From: Acidobacteriota bacterium
Lineage (GTDB): Bacteria; Acidobacteriota; Terriglobia; Terriglobales; Acidobacteriaceae
Assembly: GCA_021813745.1 (NCBI GenBank)
Contig: JAKAJO010000134.1
Span: 1 to 64,000 of the forward strand
Direction: 5' to 3'
Length of the DNA: 64,000 nt
Below are positions 18,301 through 27,452 of the stretch, one piece after another; position 1 is the first letter of the stretch, and every line of letters begins with the position of its first letter. Under the pieces are notes generated by a model. That model was not told the DNA's origin and ran no database searches. It saw nothing but the letters and a program-made list of their open reading frames with translations. Position numbers and translations under genes: made by a program.

Positions 18301-18771
18301 AGCCATATCTGCGACGGGTACGTTGTTGAATCCTCCGAGCGCGGGACCGCTAAAGCCTCCGCGAGGCGCCTGCGTCAAATCGTTGTGCCGATTCGATTGA
18401 TCGTAGATCTTCGTAATCCAGCAGACCGTGTTCGCACAAAAGGCGTCTTGCGCTGCGGCGTCTGCGTACCCGCCCGCATCCGGGGCCGGCGACGCCGTCG
18501 GTTGCACAACGCCAATCTTCAGGCTCTTCCCATCCGATTGCCGCACGATCTCGTACAGTGGGCCGTTATAAGAGGCGTATAGCGCGCGCGTCGTGCTGTG
18601 AGCTGCGACGCATGGGGCACCGGCTGCGGCATAAATATCGCATGGACCCTGCGGCCGAACCGGAGGGTGATCCTCGGCAGCACCAACGGGTCGCGCCATC
18701 AACAGCGTTGCACCTATCATCACCGCATAGGTAGAAGGCAATACCCATCCAGCCAGAAGTCTTTGTCTCAT
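15304..18771 (-). CDS. Secreted GH54-like alpha-L-arabinofuranosidase with NEW3 and lamin-tail-like domains
   Basis: This 1155-residue exported protein starts with a signal peptide (MRQRLLAGWVLPSTY...ARPVGA). Residues ~35-370 match the AbfB/GH54 catalytic domain: CDIYAAAGAPCVAAHSTTRA, a GCCFDYGNAE segment with the presumed nucleophile Glu, and GGDNSNGSQGTFYEG with the presumed acid Asp. A NEW3-type beta-sandwich (~380-470) follows, then a lamin-tail-like domain (LNEFRISSG...FIEIYNAG, ~495-570). The remainder has repeated segments of the form PAGATxIxVxSxxGFxxGxxIxxG. The usual CBM42 is not evident. It should release arabinose from plant arabinoxylan or pectin outside the cell. Confidence 0.8.
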   Translation of the reverse strand: MRQRLLAGWVLPSTYAVMIGATLLMARPVGAAEDHPPVRPQGPCDIYAAAGAPCVAAHSTTRALYASYNGPLYEIVRQSDGKSLKIGVVQPTASPAPDAGGYADAAAQDAFCANTVCWITKIYDQSNRHNDLTQAPRGGFSGPALGGFNNVPVADMAPVTVMGHKVYGVFIEPGMGLRNDDPKGTAVDDQAEGQYWVINGLHFNSGCCFDYGNAEIDSRDDDNGTMEATYYGDAPYWYHGTLPGPWIMTDQENNLVGCVNPDGSNHCTDLPKIDWRFVTAIAKGEPHHWTSMGGDAQHGPLQVMFSGQRVNATYDPMRKQGAILLGNGGDNSNGSQGTFYEGAMTAAGTFPTDATDQKVQANIVAAGYGVLPVSVAASSGTTNSTGLQTFEPRTSEDTTVTFTNTTGVAVADVTLSLQVPDGWSAEVAGTTEKEKSFSGSIASGASVSATFKVTSGSLNWNGDLIGKASWTSQASGKRQTETLAEKVRNAQPVKLNEFRISSGPPTNATDSFIEIYNAGESPVDISHWTLTVHPTQQATFSTIQVPSETKLKAHGFYLFGLANSGLAVAAHAGSRTIYVRETTGMHAGDTIRVGSGAHEESRKIVTVGTAASNHTTLWQPLPDGPVITIPSGATNVPVMSTDGFRIGEKIALGYGATYPTVPDSMEKYEVATVTAVGKPGTQAYLATDAAAGATNINVTSVADISVGDMIRLDIDSVGHGIETVKVSHVGTEAQRTNLAADVPAGATQIKVRSARGFSAGNKIILGTPANRQTVTITSIHSEGSRNAMIEFTPALSNAHIRDEGIVEPGTGLELTAPLKFNHAANLPFSDRGTGISFEPATAFTHLSNEPIQALGTGITLESALTRDHAINAVVRDASDTQAGYQGTPEPDQWFGGPEFVTHSPLFGHIITVREGSMILRDASGLVVDSLNYGGLVDPWAAEGYQAASGMGKGGCFVTTPGLQSRFRSGHDASSVNTSAGRFPDGLDTDSNCDDFVTSPATTLAAASDAGTTNIKVASVEGFGPGQTIRIDAGSNLENAVIEMVGTAGATTVTSSVGAGSTVVHLGSTVGFSDGQSIRIGSGKDAEDAKVAFVTPWDSTITVAAPLTYAHAAGAQVSGTGITLVSPLSRAHAGDAAVTGNISTPGSTNRYFRERH

Positions 18772-19529
18772 CTTGATCTTGTCCGCCTCGCCGTTTCGTT
18801 AACGGCCTCTTCAGGTCCCACCACTACGGAGCCTCTTCTCAACTTGCTTGCGCGGAAGCGATTGAAGCCCCTTCCGCCTTCATTCTTCGTGCCGTCAGAA
18901 GCCGCAGCCGGTGCATGCAGACCGCCCTCGCCGGTGGTTCACATGCCGTCCTAACTGGCGGCATCACAACGCCATTGCATCTCAAATCGAGCTTGCGCCG
19001 CGAAGGTCTTCAGAACGCTGCGATGCAGCTTGTACGCTCAGGACAAGAGGGTAAACGGTTTCGCGCAGGAAAGCTAGTCCTCTTGCGCCGCGGCCGGGAA
19101 GCAGACGAGCGGGATCGTGTCTGGCCTCAATGCAGTGCCCGCCTCCGCTCGGCTTGAGCCTCCATTCAAGCCTGACAGATGCAGCAAAAGTCCCAGCCTC
19201 ATCGCCTTAGAATCTGCAATCTTAGCCACGTGGCTCCCAGAAACTCTGCCGCCCTCTTTCCATCACCGCATTGCAACATCCCTTTGCAATGCGCCAGACG
19301 GCGCGACGAACTCAATGTAGAGGTAACACGAGCCGTCATCGGTAAGCGTATTCTGAAACGCCTTCATCTGAATCCGGCCATTCATGACCCGCCTCATTGG
19401 GTTGGCTTTTACCTGTCTTTCTTTGCGTAAAGCTTTGGCTGAATTGCCCGGAAAAGCACCAAACCGCAGGATTGCCTGAAACGCGCACAATACCCCTGCC
19501 AGGAATAGTTCATCTCCGCGCTGCCTTCC
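18772..19529. other. 758-bp gap without a recognised gene
   Basis: The left part must contain the promoter of the GH54-like gene. The only slightly protein-like ORF is on the minus strand (19263-19490, ending in a string with GSCYLYIEFVAPSG). It is short and not recognised, so I do not call it a gene. Confidence 0.5.
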
Positions 19530-21614
19530 TCACTGCGTCGCGTATTCCCACTCGCGCGCGCCCAGTTCGAGCAAAGCCTCTCGGTCCTCTGCCAAAATCC
19601 ACCGCTCTGCGACGAGTCTGTCCACAGCCTCTGCATATCGGCCCATGTAGTCTTCACGGCCCGCATACCGCTCGGCAATCGACCTGCGCGGATCGCCTCT
19701 CGCAATGCGCTCTGCTGCTGTGCGTGCGAATGGAATGTACGAGAGCTCAAAGCTCACCCGCTGGTCCGGCGCGCCGATCGACGGATCGCGCAGGTTCCAG
19801 CTCGCATAGGTCGCCAGAGGAACCGTAATCTCCGGCAGCCGCACGCCGTCTCGCTCGTTGCCGTCTCCATCCACCTGTGGCACCAGGACCGGATAGGGCT
19901 TGCCCACTCTCGGCGGCTGAATGGTCAGAATGCCGCGCGTCCACTCTGACCCAAAGTCAAGTCGGTAAGCCTGATTCGCCTCTTGCGGCAGGTTCACGCC
20001 GGGAATCCTCGGAAACGCATAAGCGCTCAATGGGACTAGCGTGCCATCGGCAATCTTTGGATAGCTGCTGGGCGGCGGCGGCGTATTCTTGCGCACCCAT
20101 GCATCCATATTGGTGATCATCGCCCGCCAGAAAAAGCGCACTGGCAGAGGCGACTGTGGCTCCTGGCCCATCAATTCGCCCACACCCTTACGCGGCGGAA
20201 ACGGTCCCGAAAAGTGTTGCAACCCCGTGAAGTGGTAGATACGCACCGTGTCACTGATGCGCACGTCGCGCTTGCCGTCCGCACTGGTGTGAATTAGCGA
20301 CGCCACTCGACCCCAATACTCAAAGGAGGTGTTGGAGAAAAAGATCTTTGGTACCACGTGTTCGGCCATTGCCTGATCGAGCAGCCCGCCGATCTCGCCC
20401 GTTACCGGGTCGTGCTCCGGCAGGTCGGTGAAGGGAAAGATGTCCGTGGGATAAAAGACCGAAGAGGTCGGCTCCGCATCGCGCGAAGGCTGCGCAAACC
20501 GGTAGTTAAAGCTGCCGCGCCCCGCACCGGCCACATGCGCCAGTACGCCGTCCAGCGCCATCCTGCCCTGCTCGTCCGCGTTGAATCCCTCATAGAGAAA
20601 GTCGCGGAGAAAGCGCCCGTCCTGCGAGATACCCTCTCCGTAGACGCGCGCTGCAGGAGCCACTGCATTTGGCGCATGTTTCGCATAAGAGGCAAAGTCG
20701 CGCACTGCGGCAAAGCCCAGACCCGCGACCACCGGATCCGCCGCGACATACACATACTCATACAGCTTGCCCGGCCTGAATCCGCCTTCCAAATGAATGA
20801 AGCGATCGCTCGGCACAAGCTTCCCGTCCACGCTATGGGCAAACTGCCATTGCGCGCGCGGAATCACCGTGCGCTCGCCCTCGCGTGAGTCGCGCACCGT
20901 GAGCACATTGCGCGGGTCGTCCGCCGCGGCTACCGGATACTCCGTGCCGCCGATATGCCCGACGATCAAATGTCCCAGCGGAATCTCCGCCATCACCTGC
21001 GACGGCATCAGGTCGCCACGCACCAGACCGGTGATCGTCCTGCCGTGATCCTTCGCAATGGGTGCGGTAAGCGCCATCGCATTGGCTCCCGGCGCATCCC
21101 ACTGCCATCCGATCGACGCAATCGTGTACCCATTGCGCAGCAGCCATCCATCGCCCGCATCGTCCGCGAGGTTCCAGTCGCCGCCGTCCACCAGAGAGAT
21201 CAAACCGCTGTGGCCTCGGTTGGGGATCTCCAGCATCATGGTGCCGTTGCCCTTCTTCACATCTTTCGGCCGCACCACAATGACATTGGCAGAGAACGCA
21301 ACCTCGCCTTTCTGCAAATTGACCGCATGGTCCAGATCCACAATTCCCCGATTGTGCTCGTTGGCGATCGGAACGGAAAAATAGACGCGTCCCGTGATGC
21401 GCTCGTAGGCGCCCGCCGATCCAAACGTCTTGCCGTCAAGCACGTCTGTTCGGCTCTGCACCTCAACACGGACCACCCGCGCGGCAAGCGGAGCCGCGCA
21501 CAGCACCAGCACCAGAAGCACGCCCAACACCGCTCTCAACCCACGCAAGCGCCCGCCTCGATCCCCGAGCCCACCGCATCTCGTCTTGGATCTGCCCGCC
21601 CTTTTCATTTCCAT
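19530..21614 (-). CDS. Secreted Abhydrolase_10-type alpha/beta hydrolase
   Basis: This 694-residue protein has a basic N-terminus and a hydrophobic signal segment (LRAVLGVLLVLVLCAAPLAA). The body resembles the large alpha/beta-hydrolase-like proteins common in Acidobacteria and Sphingomonads (openings VQSRTDVLDGKTFGSAGAYE and GRVYFSVP, ending FELSYIPFARTAAER). The substrate is not known. It abuts the next gene upstream, whose stop overlaps its start, so the two are coexpressed. The link to a GH79-like glycosidase suggests ester removal from sugars, which is inference. Confidence 0.75.
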   Translation of the reverse strand: MEMKRAGRSKTRCGGLGDRGGRLRGLRAVLGVLLVLVLCAAPLAARVVRVEVQSRTDVLDGKTFGSAGAYERITGRVYFSVPIANEHNRGIVDLDHAVNLQKGEVAFSANVIVVRPKDVKKGNGTMMLEIPNRGHSGLISLVDGGDWNLADDAGDGWLLRNGYTIASIGWQWDAPGANAMALTAPIAKDHGRTITGLVRGDLMPSQVMAEIPLGHLIVGHIGGTEYPVAAADDPRNVLTVRDSREGERTVIPRAQWQFAHSVDGKLVPSDRFIHLEGGFRPGKLYEYVYVAADPVVAGLGFAAVRDFASYAKHAPNAVAPAARVYGEGISQDGRFLRDFLYEGFNADEQGRMALDGVLAHVAGAGRGSFNYRFAQPSRDAEPTSSVFYPTDIFPFTDLPEHDPVTGEIGGLLDQAMAEHVVPKIFFSNTSFEYWGRVASLIHTSADGKRDVRISDTVRIYHFTGLQHFSGPFPPRKGVGELMGQEPQSPLPVRFFWRAMITNMDAWVRKNTPPPPSSYPKIADGTLVPLSAYAFPRIPGVNLPQEANQAYRLDFGSEWTRGILTIQPPRVGKPYPVLVPQVDGDGNERDGVRLPEITVPLATYASWNLRDPSIGAPDQRVSFELSYIPFARTAAERIARGDPRRSIAERYAGREDYMGRYAEAVDRLVAERWILAEDREALLELGAREWEYATQ

Positions 21615-23149
21615 TACGCCAGCGAGATCCGCATTCCAGTCGCTCGCGACACCGTCAGTGTCACTTTGCCCCCGCTCACCGCACGTCCCTTTTCCGGTTC
21701 AATCCGCGCTTCGCGGCTTTCCAGAGCAGGCGCATGCAACGTCTCCACATTCACTCGGCCTGCCCTGCCACTTCCAAAGTCCAGAGTTAACTCCAGGTCG
21801 CGCGACGCATCTTTATTCAGCACAACGACAGCAGTTTCGCCACTTGTCTGCTTTGCTGCGTACGCCGTTGCATCCACGCCGGTCGCCTGCAAGGCCCGCG
21901 TCAGGTCCGCCTTTATGAGCCTTGCTCCGCTCAGCGACCCCGCAAACTTCAGCCCGTAACCCACCGGCATCAGGCGGTACTCCGACCCGAACGTTGCAAT
22001 CGGCGTGTAGAACGGATGCGGATGGCTCGCAATCTGTTCGGGCGTTTCGCCTTCGTCCTTCAGCATCACGTCACCCGGCAAAAATCCTCCCACTGAGTTC
22101 GCCACGGACTTGCCCGTTCCACCGTGCAGATTCACGCCGGAGTAGTTGTTGCTCGCCAGCAGCAGCGCGTAATCCGCCGCCCACAGCGCAGCCGCAAATA
22201 CATCGGACACGCCCGGCTTGCCGCCACGATAGCAGGTGTTTCCTTCCGTCATGCGCACCCGTGCCCCCATCTTGTCCGCCGCGGCTGTGGCAATGTCTGC
22301 CGTGCGTTGCACCTTTGCCATCGTCTCCGGCTTCAGCAGGTTGGGGATGTTCACCTCTGGATTTGTTGCCGGCCCGCCGAAGTAGTAATGATGCGTCAGG
22401 GTCGTCACATGAGGAGGGTTCTGAATCGACGGCCACAGTGCAGCAATCTCTGTCAGCCACTCCACCTTTCCCGCGACATCCGGCATACCGAACTTCGCCT
22501 GCGGTACGCGCGCCACAATCGCTCGCGCCAACGTCAGCCATTCGTCCAGATACGTCTTTGCAGACCAAGTCTTGGGATCGCGCAGGTGCCGGTCAAAGAG
22601 ATCGACCTCATTTCCAATCTGAAAATACTGCAGGCTTGATCCCAGCGTCTTCGCCACAAATTCGGCCTCAGCTGCCGCGCGCTCCGGAGTATTCGTGCCC
22701 ATGCCAATGCCGTAGAGACACGTCCAGCCTGTTGCCTTCAGAAACTCCGCCAGGTTGCGCACTGCTTCCGCCGTCACCGCGTAATACTGCGGCTTCGGCT
22801 CACCCACCACTTCTCGCGTCTGCGGATGCTCGGGTTCGGGTGACTCCGGCGTCGGCTTCCAGTAGCCAAACTCGCTCGTGTTGCCGCCCAGCCGCAGCAC
22901 TCCATGCGGCGAAAGCGCCTTGCACTCGCGAATCAGCCCCGCATTCTGTGCGGAGAAGAAGCTTGGGTCGGTCAGCTGCTGCACCTCATACGACAGCCCC
23001 ACAAAGTCCACTGGCATCTGCGGCCCTGTTGCTTCCGCGGGAATGGTCAGTGTCACCTGGGTTGGGTTCGACGCCTGGGCGCGCAGGCGCGTGGCGGCAA
23101 CGGTAAGAGCAGTAGTGGCAAGAAATGTGCGTCGGCTGATGGTCGTCAT
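21614..23149 (-). CDS. Secreted GH79-like glycoside hydrolase (Tat signal)
   Basis: The ATG at 23149 puts a twin-arginine signal at the start (MTTISRRTFLATTAL), so I prefer it to the upstream ORF start; the product is 511 residues. The fold resembles clan A glycosidases of family 79 (beta-glucuronidase/heparanase type): the acid/base Glu would be in FQIGNEVDLF and the nucleophile Glu in RMTEGNTCY. HGVLRLGGNTSEFGYW is typical of the first strands. A C-terminal beta-domain follows. Substrate could be glucuronic-acid-containing polysaccharide. It is followed by the coupled Abhydrolase_10 gene. Confidence 0.8.
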   Translation of the reverse strand: MTTISRRTFLATTALTVAATRLRAQASNPTQVTLTIPAEATGPQMPVDFVGLSYEVQQLTDPSFFSAQNAGLIRECKALSPHGVLRLGGNTSEFGYWKPTPESPEPEHPQTREVVGEPKPQYYAVTAEAVRNLAEFLKATGWTCLYGIGMGTNTPERAAAEAEFVAKTLGSSLQYFQIGNEVDLFDRHLRDPKTWSAKTYLDEWLTLARAIVARVPQAKFGMPDVAGKVEWLTEIAALWPSIQNPPHVTTLTHHYYFGGPATNPEVNIPNLLKPETMAKVQRTADIATAAADKMGARVRMTEGNTCYRGGKPGVSDVFAAALWAADYALLLASNNYSGVNLHGGTGKSVANSVGGFLPGDVMLKDEGETPEQIASHPHPFYTPIATFGSEYRLMPVGYGLKFAGSLSGARLIKADLTRALQATGVDATAYAAKQTSGETAVVVLNKDASRDLELTLDFGSGRAGRVNVETLHAPALESREARIEPEKGRAVSGGKVTLTVSRATGMRISLA

Positions 23150-23298
23150 TGGATTCGTTAGAACACCCGTTGGATTTGCTTCCGCGATGCACGCCAAGTA
23201 TAGCGGCTGAACGCGCATCACCTCACCGCGCCTTGCGCCCCGGTCCCTGAGACCGATAACGTGGGAAGAGCACTCGAACTACCTTGGGAAAGGTGCGA

Positions 23299-24726
23299 AT
23301 GGACGTTCTGGCAGCGCTTTTCGAGCGGCACTTTCATGCGGCTCCACAATCCATCGCGCCCGTGCAGGGCCAGCTTGGCGGCTCCGGGCGTGCCATCCTG
23401 CGACTCACTGGCGCAGGACATACCGCCATCGGCATCGTCAATCCAGTGCGCGGAGAAAACATCGCCTTCCTCGAGTTCTCCCGCCACTTCCGCCGCCATG
23501 GCTTGCCCGTCCCACAGATATACGCAGAAGACCTGAACAACAGCGCGTATCTGGAAGAAGATCTTGGCAGCACCACTCTCTATGAATTCCTCGGCCGGCA
23601 TCGCGCCGCCGATGCCATCGCGCCAGAGGTGATCGAGGCTTACAGAAAGGTCGTCACTGCATTGCCCCGCTTCCAGGTCGAAGCGGGCCGCGATCTCAAC
23701 TACAAAGTCTGCTATCCGCGTGCCAGCTTTGATCGCCAATCGATCGCCTGGGACCTGAACTACTTCAAGTACTACTTCCTCCGCCTGGCCGGAATTCCCT
23801 TCAACGAGCAAGCCCTCGAAGATGACTTCGGAAGGCTCACGCGTTTTCTCCTGACCGCCGACCACGACTATTTCCTCTACCGCGATTTTCAATCGCGTAA
23901 CATCATGCTGCGTGGCGGTGATCCATGGTTCCTCGACTACCAGGGCGGCCGCCGCGGAGCGCTGCAGTACGACATCGCATCGCTGCTCTTCGACGGCAAG
24001 GCCGACCTGCCACCCGACCTGCGCCAGCAGTTACTCGACGACTACCTCGACGCGCTCCGGCACCACATCCCCATCGAGCGCGCCGCTTTTCTGCATCACT
24101 ACTACGCCTACGTCTACGTACGCATCTTCCAGGCACTCGGAGCGTACGGCTTCCGCGGCTTCTACGAGCGCAAGGCCCACTTCCTTCAGAGTGTTCCCTA
24201 TGCTCTCAAAAACCTGCGCTGGCTTGCGCATCACGTTGAGTTGCCCGTTGCCCTGCCCACACTCATGGATGCCCTGCAGGGCATGCTTGCATCTGAGAGG
24301 CTGCAAAGCCTTGCCGCGCCGGCGTCCGAGCTCACCGTGCGCATCTTCAGTTTTTCCTTCCACCGGGAACTGCCCACTGACCCTTCCGGAAACGGCGGCG
24401 GTTTCATCTTCGATGCGCGCAGCCTCCCCAACCCGGGCCGCGAAGAACGCTTTCGTTCGCTCACCGGCAAAGACGATCCGGTCATCGAATATCTTGTGCA
24501 GCAGGAGAGCGTGCACCGCTTCCTCGCCAACGCTGAGGCGCTGGTCGACGCCAGCGTCAGCGCCTATCAGCAGCGCGGCTTCCAGCACCTAATGGTCTCC
24601 TTCGGCTGCACGGGCGGTCAGCACCGCTCTGTCTTCCTCGCCGAGCAATTGGCAAAGCATCTGCGCAACCGCAGTGGCGTGCGGGTGGAGCTGCATCACA
24701 TCGAGCTGGAGAAGATGGGCCGATGA
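23299..24726 (+). CDS. amgK: AmgK-like amino-sugar kinase fused to a RapZ C-terminal domain
   Basis: The ATG at 23299 follows GGGAAAGG at a suitable distance; the TTG at 23284 is not needed. The 475-residue product has two parts. Residues ~1-320 are an aminoglycoside phosphotransferase-like kinase (LYRDFQSRNIMLR as catalytic loop, FLDYQGGRRG as metal-binding motif), as in AmgK, which phosphorylates N-acetylmuramate/N-acetylglucosamine at the anomeric position. Residues ~345-475 match the C-terminal half of RapZ (GCTGGQHRSVFLAEQLA), which in E. coli senses glucosamine-6-phosphate and binds RNA. The murU-like gene overlaps its stop by four bases. The pair fits peptidoglycan recycling feeding UDP-MurNAc. 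Confidence 0.85.
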   Translation: MDVLAALFERHFHAAPQSIAPVQGQLGGSGRAILRLTGAGHTAIGIVNPVRGENIAFLEFSRHFRRHGLPVPQIYAEDLNNSAYLEEDLGSTTLYEFLGRHRAADAIAPEVIEAYRKVVTALPRFQVEAGRDLNYKVCYPRASFDRQSIAWDLNYFKYYFLRLAGIPFNEQALEDDFGRLTRFLLTADHDYFLYRDFQSRNIMLRGGDPWFLDYQGGRRGALQYDIASLLFDGKADLPPDLRQQLLDDYLDALRHHIPIERAAFLHHYYAYVYVRIFQALGAYGFRGFYERKAHFLQSVPYALKNLRWLAHHVELPVALPTLMDALQGMLASERLQSLAAPASELTVRIFSFSFHRELPTDPSGNGGGFIFDARSLPNPGREERFRSLTGKDDPVIEYLVQQESVHRFLANAEALVDASVSAYQQRGFQHLMVSFGCTGGQHRSVFLAEQLAKHLRNRSGVRVELHHIELEKMGR

Positions 24727-25499
24727 AGGCCATGATTCTTGCCGCCGGACTGGGCACACGCCTGCGGCCACTCACGAACGACCGCCCCAAGGCGCTCGTC
24801 GAGGTCGCCGGTCACACGTTGCTTGAGCTCACCCTGCAACGCCTTCGCTCGTTCGGTGTTCAGGAAGCCATCATCAATACGCATCACTTCGCTGATCAGG
24901 TCACGGCGTTCCTCCGCACGCACCGCAACTTCGGCATGAGAATCGAGATCTCCCACGAAGAAGAACTGCTCGACACCGGCGGCGGCCTGAAGAAGGCGGC
25001 CTCTTTCTTTCTCGACAGCGTCGACCACGACGAGCCCTTCGTACTGCACAACGTCGATGTTCTCAGTTCCGTCGATCTCGCCGACATGATCCGTTTCCAC
25101 CGCGAGCACTCCGCACTCGCCACGCTCGCCGTGCAGGATCGCAGCACTTCGCGCTATCTGCTTTTTGATTCCAGAGGCCTGCTCTGCGGCCGCCGCGCCG
25201 GTCAAGATGGCGCGCCCGAATGCTCTCACCCCGTGCGCGACGCGCAGGCTCGTGCCTTCTGTGGCATTCACATCCTTTCGCCGCGCATCTTCTCGCTCAT
25301 GCAGGAAGAAGGCGCATTCTCAATCATTGACGTGTACCTTCGCCTGGCGGCCCTCGGTGAGCGCATTCTCGCCTTTTCGGCACAGGATGCTTACTGGCGC
25401 GACCTCGGCCGCCCGGAAAGCATCAAGCTGGCAACGCGCGAATTCGAAGATGGTCTCGATTTCCAACGCGATGCAAAGGCTCCCCGACATCCATATTGA
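24723..25499 (+). CDS. murU: MurU-like N-acetylmuramate-1-phosphate uridylyltransferase
   Basis: This 258-residue sugar-nucleotide transferase begins with the signature MKAMILAAGLGTRLRPLT and has KALVEV, the usual nucleotide-binding start of the family. An internal segment NVDVLSSVDLADM holds the metal-binding Asp. It starts with an ATGA overlap on the AmgK-like gene. In the known recycling pathway the kinase makes MurNAc-1-phosphate and MurU turns it into UDP-MurNAc, bypassing de novo synthesis. Other sugar-1-phosphate nucleotidyltransferases are similar, so the assignment rests largely on context. Confidence 0.82.
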   Translation: MKAMILAAGLGTRLRPLTNDRPKALVEVAGHTLLELTLQRLRSFGVQEAIINTHHFADQVTAFLRTHRNFGMRIEISHEEELLDTGGGLKKAASFFLDSVDHDEPFVLHNVDVLSSVDLADMIRFHREHSALATLAVQDRSTSRYLLFDSRGLLCGRRAGQDGAPECSHPVRDAQARAFCGIHILSPRIFSLMQEEGAFSIIDVYLRLAALGERILAFSAQDAYWRDLGRPESIKLATREFEDGLDFQRDAKAPRHPY

Positions 25500-25517
25500 G
25501 ATGGCAAGATAGAAGTT

Positions 25518-27452
25518 ATGCGGAGAACCGCCACTCTTTTTCACGCCATATTTTTTGCCTCAGCTTGTTCGGGGCTGGTGATTGCGTCCCCTGCGCAGTC
25601 GATGAAGGTAACCCCCGAGATGGTGCAGACCGGCAGCGATATTCCGGCCAAATGGGAAGAGCCACATCCAGGGTATGACTACGAGAAGCGTGAAGTCATG
25701 ATTCCCATGCGCGACGGCGTGAAGCTCCACACCGTCCTTATCGTGCCGAAAGGAGCCCAGAACCTGCCCATGTTGCTGGAGAGGACCCCGTACAACGCGG
25801 AGTTCTTCACCTCGGACAAGCCCCACATGCGCGATGCGGTCTGGTCGGCGCAGCGCGCTTGGGCCGATGACGGCTACATCATTGTGGATCAGGATATTCG
25901 TGGCAAGTATGGCTCGGAAGGCGACTACATCATGACCCGGCCCCCCATGGGACCCCTGAATCCGACAAAGACCGATGACACCACGGATGCGTACGACACC
26001 ATCGACTGGCTGGTGAAGCATGTGCCGGAATCTAATGGGCGCGTCGGCATGATCGGCTCATCCTACGACGGGTGGACCGTCACCATGGCGCTGCTGGGAC
26101 CCCATCCGGCGCTGAAAGTCGCCGCGCCTGAGAGCCCGATGATCGACGGCTGGATGGGAGATGACTGGTTTCACTACGGCGCCTTCCGCCAGGTAAACCT
26201 CGATTACTTCACCGAACAGACCAGCAAGCGCGGCGAAGGCAGCACCGTGCCGCGGCCAGGAGATGACGACTACCAGAACTTCCTGGATGCCGGCACCGCC
26301 GGCCATTGGGCAGAGGAGCATGGCTTCGGGCAACTGCCTTGGTGGCACCGTCTCTCCGCGCATCCCGCCTACGACGTCTTCTGGCAGTTGCAGGCCCTCG
26401 ACAAACTCGTCTCTGAAAAGCCCTCGAATGTCCCCACAATCTGGCTACAGGGGCTATGGGATCAAGAGGACATGTACGGCGCCGTTCACACTTGGGAGGC
26501 GCTGAAGGCCGCAGGGCACGAAGAGAATAATCACCTCGTCATGGGACCCTGGTATCACAGTCAGGTCAATCGCTCGGCAGAGACTCTGGGTCCGCTCAAG
26601 TGGAAAGGTGACACCGCGGCCGACTTCCGGCGCGATGTGTTAATTCCATTCTTTGATACCTACTTGAAGGATCGCAAGCCAGCTGAACCCATGGCACAGG
26701 TGATGATCTACAACCCGTCCGAAAACCATTGGGACCGGTTTTCTGACTGGCCCGGAGTCGATGAAAAGCACCTAACGCCCATGTATCTGCAAGCCAACTT
26801 CGCGCTTGCGCGCCAGAAGCCCAACGGCGGCGAGGATCGCTACGTCTCCGATCCTGCCAGGCCCGTGCCTTTTCTGACGCCACCGGTGGAGAAGGATGGA
26901 GGCAAACGATGGTCCACCTGGCTGGTGCAGGATCAGCGGCCGGTCGGAACGCGCACCGATGTGCTGAGCTACGAAACTCCAGTGCTGGACCGCGCTGTGC
27001 GTCTTCAAGGGGCCCCATTTGCCGATCTCTTCGCAAAAACAACTGGCACCGATGCAGATTTTGTCGTCAAGATCATCGACGTCTACCCGCCGACGTATGC
27101 GCAGCAACCTGATCTCGCCGGCTACGAATTGCCAATCAGCATGGACATCTTTCGCGGTCGCTATCGGAAGAGCTTCGAAGCACCGACACCGATTCCATCT
27201 GGCACGATACAGGAATACAAGTTCCGGTTGCCTACAGTGAACTACGTCTTCAAGCCTGGGCATCGAATCATGGTGCAGGTGCAGTCATCGCTCTTTCCGC
27301 TCTACGACCGCAACCCGCAAACCTTCGTGCCAAATATCTTCTTCGCCCGGCCTGAGGACTTCAAACCAGCGACAATTTCGCTCGAACACGGGCCTCAGGG
27401 GGCAAGTGCTGTCCTGTTGCCGATTGTCGCAGCCAGCACCGCCATTCAATAG
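25518..27452 (+). CDS. CocE/NonD family secreted hydrolase (S15-like)
   Basis: This 644-residue protein has a signal peptide (LFHAIFFASACSGLVIASPAQS). It shows the X-Pro dipeptidyl-peptidase/CocE fold: the nucleophile serine in GMIGSSYDGW, QDIRGKYGSEGDY upstream, and a C-terminal jelly-roll domain (HRIMVQVQSSLFP). Members hydrolyse esters, beta-lactam acyl groups or N-terminal peptide bonds; substrate cannot be told here. It starts 18 bases after murU, so it may be cotranscribed. Confidence 0.85.
   Translation: MRRTATLFHAIFFASACSGLVIASPAQSMKVTPEMVQTGSDIPAKWEEPHPGYDYEKREVMIPMRDGVKLHTVLIVPKGAQNLPMLLERTPYNAEFFTSDKPHMRDAVWSAQRAWADDGYIIVDQDIRGKYGSEGDYIMTRPPMGPLNPTKTDDTTDAYDTIDWLVKHVPESNGRVGMIGSSYDGWTVTMALLGPHPALKVAAPESPMIDGWMGDDWFHYGAFRQVNLDYFTEQTSKRGEGSTVPRPGDDDYQNFLDAGTAGHWAEEHGFGQLPWWHRLSAHPAYDVFWQLQALDKLVSEKPSNVPTIWLQGLWDQEDMYGAVHTWEALKAAGHEENNHLVMGPWYHSQVNRSAETLGPLKWKGDTAADFRRDVLIPFFDTYLKDRKPAEPMAQVMIYNPSENHWDRFSDWPGVDEKHLTPMYLQANFALARQKPNGGEDRYVSDPARPVPFLTPPVEKDGGKRWSTWLVQDQRPVGTRTDVLSYETPVLDRAVRLQGAPFADLFAKTTGTDADFVVKIIDVYPPTYAQQPDLAGYELPISMDIFRGRYRKSFEAPTPIPSGTIQEYKFRLPTVNYVFKPGHRIMVQVQSSLFPLYDRNPQTFVPNIFFARPEDFKPATISLEHGPQGASAVLLPIVAASTAIQ

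Noticed and set aside
19263-19490. 75-residue minus-strand ORF after the Abhydrolase_10 gene
   Set aside because: A short stretch looks protein-like, but there is no ribosome site or family match.
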